A stretch of DNA of 64,000 nucleotides from Elusimicrobiaceae bacterium. GTDB lineage: Bacteria > Elusimicrobiota > Elusimicrobia > Elusimicrobiales > Elusimicrobiaceae. The notes beneath the pieces were generated by a model, which was given only the letters and a program-made list of their open reading frames with translations, was not told the origin of the DNA and ran no database searches. Location: positions 248,001 through 312,000 of the forward strand of contig JAFYXM010000007.1 in the NCBI GenBank assembly GCA_017546175.1, read 5' to 3'. Numbering within the stretch: the stretch's first letter is position 1; each line of letters begins with the position of its first letter. Below, piece after piece: positions 58,426 to 64,000 of the stretch. The position numbers and the translations under genes are program-made.

Positions 58426-58431
58426 ATCTTA
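58426..58431 (-). promoter_or_regulatory. -10 box (TAAGAT) 6 nt before the msrBA ATG
   Basis: Minus strand CTAT-TAAGAT-GTTTTT-ATG. It gives a probable leaderless message. Confidence 0.5.
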
Positions 58432-58500
58432 ATAGTTCTTGCATTTATAAGCAAGATTAAAAAAGTGTTAGAAAAAACCGCCATAAAGGCGGTTAAAAAA

Positions 58501-59025
58501 TCAGTTCCAAGTGGGGCGGAGTTTCTTGAGTTCTTTTTTAATGGCCGGTTTTAACGCGGGGTTAGCATGGTCAATAAACAAATGTCCGTCCAAATGGTCC
58601 ATTTCATGTTGGAATGCTTTAGCCAAAAGGCCGCGTGCGCGTACCTTTACTTTTTCGCCATGTTCGTTTAAAAACTGAATGGTTACTTCCGTGGCGCGCG
58701 GCACTTCCACCCACAAGCCGGGCAGAGAAAGGCAACCCTCTTCCTCTATTATCTCTCCGGTTTTTTCAATAAATTCGGGGTTGATAATAACGATACGTTT
58801 TAAAGGGGCATCTTTTTTGTCAGATTCCGGAATCAAAATCAGCGCTAGCCGCATATCCAAACCGATTTGATTGGCGGCCAAGCCCACTCCGTGCACGGCA
58901 AGACAGGTTTCTTCCATGTCTTGCAATAAGGCAGGAAGCTGGGGGGCGAGTTCTTCAAAATTTACCGGTTTTAGTTTTTTACGAAGAATCGGATCTCCGT
59001 ATTTTACTACTTTGCGTATTGCCAT
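58501..59025 (-). CDS. def: Peptide deformylase
   Basis: 174 residues. All three motifs are present: GVGLAANQIGL (motif I), EEGCLSLPG with the metal Cys (motif II) and QHEMDHLDG (HExxH, motif III). It removes the N-formyl group from nascent proteins. AAGAGAAAA precedes the ATG. It ends the long minus-strand operon that begins at 63739, 9 bp after the EIIA gene. Confidence 0.95.
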   Translation of the reverse strand: MAIRKVVKYGDPILRKKLKPVNFEELAPQLPALLQDMEETCLAVHGVGLAANQIGLDMRLALILIPESDKKDAPLKRIVIINPEFIEKTGEIIEEEGCLSLPGLWVEVPRATEVTIQFLNEHGEKVKVRARGLLAKAFQHEMDHLDGHLFIDHANPALKPAIKKELKKLRPTWN

Positions 59026-59034
59026 AATTTTCTC

Positions 59035-59502
59035 TTATTTTTTAATAAATTTTTCTGCTGCTTGTTGCGGTGTTTGGCACAGCGCTAAATCAGAAATAAA
59101 ATCAGATTTAAAAGTTTCCGCCAATGCCGCCAAAAGCTGCAAATGCTGCTGAAAAAAAGCCGGCTGTGACGGAGATAAAAACAAAAACATGGCTTTTATG
59201 GTCACGGGCTTGGCAGGGTCCTTAATGCCTTGAGGCAAAAGGGCCAAAGCGGCTTTGATTTCGCTTAACTCTTCCAAGCGGGCATGGGGAATACTCAGCC
59301 CCGTATCAAGCGTAGTGCTCAGGCTTTCTTCCCGTTTTAAAATCTGGGTAAAAACTTCGGCTTGGTCTAAAGACGAAGATCCGTCACACACCACTTGAGC
59401 CAAGTGGCTGATAACATCCGTCTTGGACAGGTTTCCCTTTAAAATGATAATTTTTTCAGCGGGAAGCAAGCTCTTTAAACAAACAGTTTTTTGCTCTAAC
59501 AT
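59035..59502 (-). CDS. PTS EIIA domain protein (PtsN/fructose type)
   Basis: 155 residues. One EIIA-2 domain, with the phosphorylatable His in LDTGLSIPHARLEEL (His about residue 75). A stand-alone EIIA of this kind usually acts in the regulatory nitrogen PTS, signalling rather than transporting sugar. No EIIB or EIIC genes are adjacent. It lies between a TPR gene (24 bp) and def (9 bp). Confidence 0.8.
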   Translation of the reverse strand: MLEQKTVCLKSLLPAEKIIILKGNLSKTDVISHLAQVVCDGSSSLDQAEVFTQILKREESLSTTLDTGLSIPHARLEELSEIKAALALLPQGIKDPAKPVTIKAMFLFLSPSQPAFFQQHLQLLAALAETFKSDFISDLALCQTPQQAAEKFIKK

Positions 59503-59526
59503 AATCTAAACTTAATCTTATCAAAT

Positions 59527-61095
59527 CTAATTTTTGCCCTGCAAGCTCTGTTTCTGTAATTTTTTAAGGAGCTTTCGTGCGGGCTTTTGCTCTTCTGCCG
59601 CTTGCTCTAAATATTTTTGTGCTTTATCCCACTCTTCTAATTGATAGTAGGTCGCTGCGATATGATAGGCTACTTCGCTATGTTCTCGGATAAAGTCTTC
59701 CGCTATGCCGGAAAATAAATCTAATGCCACCTGATACTGCTTTTTTTGGTAATAGACCCATGCCAATGAGTCTATAAAAGAGTTATCTTCAGGAGAAAGG
59801 GCTAATGCTTTGGTAATAAGCTCTTGGGCAAGGTCTAAGCGAATCCCTCTTTGGGCCAGGCTGTAACCCCACAAATTATAGGCGGCGGCGTTTTTAGGGT
59901 TTTGCTCAAGAATTGTTTGCAAACGTTTTTCCATTTCTTTGTACTTGCCCAAAGATTCTAAAGAGAAAGCCAAAGCCAAACGTGCATTTTCATAATCAGG
60001 GGTTGTGAGAAGAATTTTCTTAAATACTTTGGCAGCTTTTTTATCTTGCTTAAGTTGCTGTAACATCAATCCGTAGAAATAAGCGATTTCTACATTATCT
60101 TCAAAGACCTGATAAGCCGTTTTTAGGGTTTTCAGGGCGGCTTTTTCATCATTTATTTGCTCTTGGTAAAAAGAAACTTGCAGCCATTTGGCGGCATCTT
60201 GCGCATAATCATCTGCTTCTTGCAAATAAGTAATGGCGGAAGCAAAGTCTCCTTCTTCCTCAGACAGCACAGCCAAGAAATAAGCGGCAGGGATATTCCC
60301 ATTGTCTAAGGCTTTGGCTTTTTGAAAATAATGCTTGGCTTTGGGAGTGTCTTTGACGATAATAAATACAGATCCCATGCGGGAAAACATAGAGGCTTCT
60401 TCATAGCCTGTTTTTTCTAAGTCTTCCAGTTCTTTCAGCATCAAAAAGTATTGAGAGGCGTGCTCATACATTTCAGCCCGCGCCAAGTAGGCTTGGGGGT
60501 AATCGGGGTTTTCTTGGGTAGATTTTTGATAGTATTGCAAGGCTTTTGTGAATTGTTTTTTGCTGCGGTAAATGTTGCCGATTTCGTAATAAATGATATG
60601 TTTTAATCCCGGATAGTTATCCTTACGCTCTTCCAATTTTTGGGCAGCTTTTTCTACGTCTATGTAGCTTAAAAGCAAAATGTATTGGTAGAGAATACGT
60701 AAATCTTCCGAATTTTTTTCCAAAGAAAGCTCATAATATTTTTGAGCTTCTGCTATTTCGCCTTTTCGCCATTTATAAAAGCCATAAATAGCCAAATCTG
60801 TTTCATCATTTTCTCCCATGGAAATATAGTCTGCGTATTGGTCGGCTTCGGCTAAATTGTTTTGAGAAATGGCGCACATTAACAAAATTTGTTTAAGGTA
60901 CTTACTTTCGGGCGCTTTGGAAAAAGCATTTTTAAAATGAAGGCAAGACTCTTGCGAGCCTTTCTCTTGCGCGATAGCACCTTGCAGAAAATCTAAATAC
61001 AGTTGCGCTTCGGCTTGGCCTTGGGGACTGATTTTTAACGGAGCAGCCACTAAGACAGAGGCAGAAAAGAAAAAGAGAAATATCCATTTTTTCAT
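59527..61095 (-). CDS. Exported tetratricopeptide-repeat protein
   Basis: 522 residues from the ATG at 61095, which overlaps the rimI stop (ATGA); a longer frame to 61254 lies inside rimI. Signal peptide MKKWIFLFFFSASVLVAA. The rest is almost entirely TPR-like repeats (for example KALQYYQKSTQENPDYPQAYLARAEMYE and NAAAYNLWGYSLAQRG, near 205-235 and 400-415). Probably a periplasmic or outer-membrane scaffold, comparable in build to other large TPR secretion/assembly factors. Specific role unknown. Confidence 0.8.
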   Translation of the reverse strand: MKKWIFLFFFSASVLVAAPLKISPQGQAEAQLYLDFLQGAIAQEKGSQESCLHFKNAFSKAPESKYLKQILLMCAISQNNLAEADQYADYISMGENDETDLAIYGFYKWRKGEIAEAQKYYELSLEKNSEDLRILYQYILLLSYIDVEKAAQKLEERKDNYPGLKHIIYYEIGNIYRSKKQFTKALQYYQKSTQENPDYPQAYLARAEMYEHASQYFLMLKELEDLEKTGYEEASMFSRMGSVFIIVKDTPKAKHYFQKAKALDNGNIPAAYFLAVLSEEEGDFASAITYLQEADDYAQDAAKWLQVSFYQEQINDEKAALKTLKTAYQVFEDNVEIAYFYGLMLQQLKQDKKAAKVFKKILLTTPDYENARLALAFSLESLGKYKEMEKRLQTILEQNPKNAAAYNLWGYSLAQRGIRLDLAQELITKALALSPEDNSFIDSLAWVYYQKKQYQVALDLFSGIAEDFIREHSEVAYHIAATYYQLEEWDKAQKYLEQAAEEQKPARKLLKKLQKQSLQGKN

Positions 61096-61523
61096 AAATT
61101 TTTCCCCATAATAAAGGCATGTTTGGCAGGGCCGTAAAAGTCTTTTCTTTCGCCCAAAATAACAAGGCCTGCTTTTTGGTACAAAGCCACCGCCGCTTGA
61201 TTGTCTTTGGCTACCTCTAAGCTTACTTGAGTTACGTTTTGCTCTTTTATACACGCAAGCGCATGGCTTAACAGAGAGCTTGCAATGCCTTGTTTGGTTT
61301 TGGCAGGGGCTACTGCCACATTTAAAATTTCAGCAAATCCGCCCGCACTGCGTAATGCCAAAAAACCAACTATTTGATGGTCTTTGAAAAAACAGTAAAT
61401 TTGGGCGCAAGCTTGGAGTATTTCGCTTTCAAAACCTTCTTTTTTCCAACCTGCCGCCAAGGGTTGCAGCGCCTCTATCTCGGCCAAAGCAGCCGCGTGG
61501 CAAGATCGGGCAAGCAAAATCAT
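61092..61523 (-). CDS. rimI: Ribosomal protein S18-alanine N-acetyltransferase-like GNAT
   Basis: 143 residues, GNAT fold with NVAVAPAKTKQGIASSLLSHAL (acetyl-CoA-binding motif A) and LEVAKDNQAAVALYQKAGLVILGERKDFY (motif B), the RimI pattern. RimI acetylates the N-terminus of ribosomal protein S18. Position directly after tsaB is the usual bacterial arrangement, which supports the paralogue call. Overlaps tsaB by 4 bp. Confidence 0.88.
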   Translation of the reverse strand: MILLARSCHAAALAEIEALQPLAAGWKKEGFESEILQACAQIYCFFKDHQIVGFLALRSAGGFAEILNVAVAPAKTKQGIASSLLSHALACIKEQNVTQVSLEVAKDNQAAVALYQKAGLVILGERKDFYGPAKHAFIMGKNL

Positions 61524-62209
61524 CGCCCCAACTCAAAACGCGCCGGCTTGAGGTACAGCGGCTCTAATGCGTTTTTATCATACTCAGGGTTTTTGGCCAT
61601 TTCCATGAGGGTTTGCGGACGTACTTTACAGTCTGCCATGGGTGCCAGGCGGTACTTGTCGGCCAATAAATCAGATAAAGAACTGCCGTCTTTATCTACA
61701 CCGGCACAATACAACGGCTCCTGACGGGCGGCTAATTTAAGCAAAAGCTCATCTTTAGACAACCACATGGGGCCTTGCTCGGTATTATCAAAAAACTGAA
61801 GAAAATATTCATCACGAAAGGCATGTAATATAACCGCCAAAACGCCGTTTTCATTATTTTTCTTCCATGTCAAAAAGGCACGAGACTCTTCGGCTTGGCG
61901 GCGAATGATATCAAAAAGAGTGGCACTGCCTACGCTGGCTTTATTAAGCTCTTTGAGCATAGAAGCAAAAGTAAGAGAAATACGAATGCCGGTAAAACGC
62001 CCCGGTCCGCGTACGAAGAAAACTTTATTGACGTCAGATAATTGAGCGCCGGCTTTGGCTAATACGCGGGTAACCAATGGAAGTAAAAATCGCTCCTGCT
62101 TGATGCCGCTATGGCGGAAAGCATAGGTTTTACTGCCGTCATTTAAACAAACCATAAGAGACGGGCCAGAGCTGTCTAACCCCATGGTTATTTGTTGTTT
62201 GTTTTGCAT
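61520..62209 (-). CDS. tsaB: tRNA t6A37 modification protein TsaB
   Basis: 229 residues from the ATG at 62209 (GGAGGAAC upstream); the frame extends to 62251. ASKHA-type start MGLDSSGPSLMVCL, then VNKVFFVRGPGRFTGIRISLTFA, the TsaB signature GPGxFTGxR. TsaB works with TsaD and TsaE to place threonylcarbamoyl on A37 of ANN-decoding tRNAs. tsaE lies immediately upstream with 22-bp overlap; tsaD and tsaC are not in the window. Confidence 0.92.
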   Translation of the reverse strand: MQNKQQITMGLDSSGPSLMVCLNDGSKTYAFRHSGIKQERFLLPLVTRVLAKAGAQLSDVNKVFFVRGPGRFTGIRISLTFASMLKELNKASVGSATLFDIIRRQAEESRAFLTWKKNNENGVLAVILHAFRDEYFLQFFDNTEQGPMWLSKDELLLKLAARQEPLYCAGVDKDGSSLSDLLADKYRLAPMADCKVRPQTLMEMAKNPEYDKNALEPLYLKPARFELGR

Positions 62210-62667
62210 AGTTCCTCCGCTAATGCTTGTGACGTCGGTCCATAGGCGCATAGGGTAATTTTTCGTTTATCTTCCCCTTGCAACACAAAATCCATTTCTA
62301 AACGGTCTTGCGGCATCATTTGAGCAATCGGGTCCGGCCATTCTGCTAAGATAATAGCTTTTTCATTTTCCAGCATTTCTTCAAAACCCAAATTAAATAC
62401 TTCTCCTTCGCTGAGTCTAAATAAGTCAATATGAAACAATGTATTTTTGCGGTTTTGATAGCGTTTCATCAGGCTGAAACTGGCACTGGTGGGGGAGCTT
62501 TTTAGCCCTAAAGCACCTGCTACCCCTTTTACAAAAACTGTTTTTCCCGCGCCGATAGGACCGCGTAAAAAAATAATTTCTCCGCCTTTAAGCAGCTGGG
62601 CACACCGTTGGGCCAGGGCCAAGGTTTCTTGTGCAGAAGATGTATGAATGGTTTTTTTGTTCATCAT
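62188..62667 (-). CDS. tsaE: tRNA t6A37 modification ATPase TsaE
   Basis: 159 residues from the first ATG of ATGATG at 62667, overlapping the upstream stop. P-loop IFLRGPIGAGKTVFVKGVA (about residues 35-53), SPTSASFSLMKRY, FHIDLFRLSEGEVFNLGFEEML and ILAEWPD are the TsaE pattern. It drives turnover of the TsaBD complex. It overlaps tsaB by 22 bp. Confidence 0.92.
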   Translation of the reverse strand: MMNKKTIHTSSAQETLALAQRCAQLLKGGEIIFLRGPIGAGKTVFVKGVAGALGLKSSPTSASFSLMKRYQNRKNTLFHIDLFRLSEGEVFNLGFEEMLENEKAIILAEWPDPIAQMMPQDRLEMDFVLQGEDKRKITLCAYGPTSQALAEELCKTNNK

Positions 62668-63119
62668 TTTATGGTTTTGATACATACCGTTCGGCCATTA
62701 AATTCCGTACGGTCTAAATTGTTAGGGTCTAATACGTCTTTGCCGTCAATGTGAAAAACGTATTTATATTCCCCGGCCGGTAAAGCCAAAGAAATTTCAA
62801 AATACCCGCGGGAATAAGGTTTTAATACAATAGGATTTTGCCCCCAGTTGTTAAAATCGGCATGTAATTCTACCTGTTTGGCCCGAGTATCGGTAATAAA
62901 GAAATTACGAAATTTGATATCTGTATTTAATTCTTCCCGTTGAGCAGAAGCCAATTTTTTCAAATCATCTTTGTCTAAGGTGGCAGATTGGGCAGCAGCA
63001 TCAATAGAACCGGAAGTATAATCATAGTAATCTTCCGATATGATGAAAAAAGCAGTCAATGCCGCACTCAACAAAAGAAGAAAAAGAACAAACAGTTGAC
63101 CGGGTTTTTTAGTACTCAT
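62664..63119 (-). CDS. Membrane-anchored glycogen-binding (CBM48/AMPK-type) domain protein
   Basis: 151 residues. One N-terminal transmembrane anchor (LFVLFLLLLSAALTAFFII, about 9-27) and a linker precede a C-terminal CBM48-like domain (VELHADFNNWGQ...LKPYSRGYFEISLALPAGEYKYVFHIDGK). This domain binds alpha-glucans in glycogen branching and AMPK-beta proteins. No enzyme domain is attached. It is inserted between a radical SAM gene (4-bp overlap) and tsaE (4-bp overlap), so it is co-translated with tRNA-modification genes. What it does there is unknown. Confidence 0.75.
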   Translation of the reverse strand: MSTKKPGQLFVLFLLLLSAALTAFFIISEDYYDYTSGSIDAAAQSATLDKDDLKKLASAQREELNTDIKFRNFFITDTRAKQVELHADFNNWGQNPIVLKPYSRGYFEISLALPAGEYKYVFHIDGKDVLDPNNLDRTEFNGRTVCIKTIK

Positions 63120-63739
63120 TTTAAATACTCCCGATCATTAAATTCTGCTCCTAAAGAAAGGGCCAACTCTTTTACGGCTTGTATATCGGCACCCGTATTT
63201 TCCACACAGCTGGCAGCTACTTTTTCAAAGCCGGCCTGAGCGCAAGATTGGATAAATTCTTTTACAGAGCTGTAGCCGTTTTTATACTCAGGTGCGGGGC
63301 GCATGAGCTTTTGCCATAAAGTTTCGTTTTCGGCGTTTAGGCTGATATAAACTTTGTCTATGGCTGTTTTTAACTCGGGGACGATATTTCTTTTATTGAT
63401 TAAATTACCCAGACCGTTTGTGTTGAGACGAATTTTAAATTGAGGATAGCGAGAGTGTTTTTTAAGTGTTTGGCCCACTTGAAGCACGGTGTCTAGGCGC
63501 ATGGTCGGTTCCCCATATCCGCAGAAAACAACCTCTTGTGCAGGGGTTTGCAGTTCTTTTTCTAAATCGGCTAAAATTTCTTCTGCGGTCGGCTCTTGGC
63601 CGGCAAGGTCCAAATTATGTCCGTCAAACTGCATGGCCCACTTGGTCTTAATACAAAAAGTGCATAAATTAGGGCAACGGTTGGTCAAATTGATATAAAT
63701 GCCGTTTTTAAAACGATACACGATTGTTCTTTCAGACAT
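63116..63739 (-). CDS. Radical SAM protein (TatD-associated type)
   Basis: 207 residues. The cluster motif is NRCPNLCTFCIKT (CxxxCxxC, about residues 20-27), with GEP in CGYGEPTMRLD and the SAM-binding strand VYISLNAE. It is short and matches the family that often sits next to tatD nuclease genes; the exact reaction is unknown. AGAGG lies upstream of the ATG, with TGC-TATAAT about 18 bp earlier, so it starts the eight-gene operon ending with def. Confidence 0.8.
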   Translation of the reverse strand: MSERTIVYRFKNGIYINLTNRCPNLCTFCIKTKWAMQFDGHNLDLAGQEPTAEEILADLEKELQTPAQEVVFCGYGEPTMRLDTVLQVGQTLKKHSRYPQFKIRLNTNGLGNLINKRNIVPELKTAIDKVYISLNAENETLWQKLMRPAPEYKNGYSSVKEFIQSCAQAGFEKVAASCVENTGADIQAVKELALSLGAEFNDREYLK

Positions 63740-63826
63740 AAAAACCTCTTATATGTATTATAGCAGTTTAGGAGCGGCAGAAATGGCCTTTGCCTGTAGC
63801 GCAGAAAAATAATAAAATATAAACAA

Positions 63827-63913
63827 GGAAAGGTGGCCGAGTGGTTTAAGGCGTCAGTCTTGAAAACTGATGTAGGGGCAACTCTACCGAGGGTTCGAAT
63901 CCCTCCCTTTCCG
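63827..63913 (+). tRNA. tRNA-Ser(TGA)
   Basis: Acceptor GGAAAGG pairs with CCTTTCC. Anticodon stem TCAGT/ACTGA with loop CTTGAAA (anticodon TGA), a long variable arm (GTAGGGGCAACTCTAC) typical of tRNA-Ser, and T arm GAGGG-TTCGAAT-CCCTC. Discriminator G; CCA is not encoded. Confidence 0.95.
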
Positions 63914-64000
63914 TTTGCTTATCAAAACGCGTTTCTACATCGTTGCTCTTTCGGTCGGATACCTCCGCCCTACGGGCGCGTGCCGCCAGTATACCTTCCT
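63914..64000. other. Right-edge sequence, unassigned
   Basis: 87 bp after tRNA-Ser, with a GC-rich inverted pair (CCGCCCTACGGGCG) but no frame or terminator I can define. It may be the start of a repeat or of a gene outside the window. Confidence 0.25.

Noticed and set aside
1..64000. CRISPR array, insertion sequence or prophage
   Set aside because: I found no regularly spaced repeats, no transposase or cas-like frames and no phage structural genes.

Overview
This window comes from a bacterial chromosome of moderate GC content (roughly mid-40s percent by eye), dense in housekeeping genes. The organism is Gram-negative-like: it has the LPS-assembly lipoprotein LptE, a KdsC-like Kdo-8-phosphate phosphatase, a type IV pilus retraction ATPase and outer-envelope lipid genes. 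Six single-gene type IV pilin/pseudopilin cassettes with near-identical N-termini are scattered among core genes. As far as I recall, that pattern is reported for Elusimicrobium and relatives, so Elusimicrobiota (probably a gut lineage) is my best guess. It is an inference, not a demonstrated assignment.

Layout. 1-2168 (-): a NagZ-like GH3 glycosidase running off the left edge, and a membrane metallophosphoesterase. 2282-6704 (+): gltX, a GYF-domain membrane protein and pilT. 6782-8113 (-): a short uvrC. 8293-10290 (+): rpsT and a GT-C glycosyltransferase, convergent with a GtrB-like GT2 enzyme. 11293-15410 (-): leuS-lptE-holA, the same gene order as in Proteobacteria, with a Xer recombinase upstream. 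16522-20815 (+): pilin 1, then kdsC-tmk-holB-metG. 20845-23531 (-): an ankyrin protein and recG. 23578-26301 (+): an MscS-TM-helix protein, a metzincin-like protease and pilin 2. 26371-30156 (-): the classic macromolecular-synthesis operon rpsU-dnaG-rpoD. Then pilin 3 (+), clpC-recA (-), pilin 4 (+), and the envelope/isoprenoid operon cdsA-dxr-rseP-ispG-proS (-). Pilin 5 (-) has a long structured leader and diverges from an acyl-CoA dehydrogenase/EtfB/EtfA(ferredoxin) operon (+). Pilin 6 (+) precedes a histidine kinase/membrane protein/exonuclease operon, gpmI and a DUF167 gene, the rpsF-ssb-rpsR-rplI operon with a structured leader, ridA-malQ, and tRNA-Lys and tRNA-Glu. The right end (-) holds msrBA and a long operon radical SAM-CBM48-tsaE-tsaB-rimI-TPR-EIIA-def. 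It closes with tRNA-Ser (+).

Three non-coding patterns stand out. (i) Four of the six pilin genes have nearly the same promoter: TTGAC, a run of 10-13 T, then TGC-TACAAT. The -35/-10 spacing comes out as 14, 17, 19 and 20 bp, which is a textbook configuration for slippage-driven phase variation. (ii) The fifth pilin has an approximately 225-nt leader full of nested hairpins, with a perfect 10-bp long-range complementarity. I do not recognise it as a known riboswitch. (iii) About ten genes at the head of transcription units have a -10 hexamer placed 5-8 nt (in eight cases exactly 6 nt) before the ATG and no Shine-Dalgarno sequence. These are probably leaderless mRNAs.

Almost every transcription unit ends in a strong hairpin terminator. 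In two convergent pairs the stop codon of the minus-strand gene lies inside the terminator loop. A 205-bp offset duplication of the tRNA-Glu 3' end and its terminator suggests an old tRNA-targeted insertion or slippage event. No insertion sequence, prophage or CRISPR array is visible.
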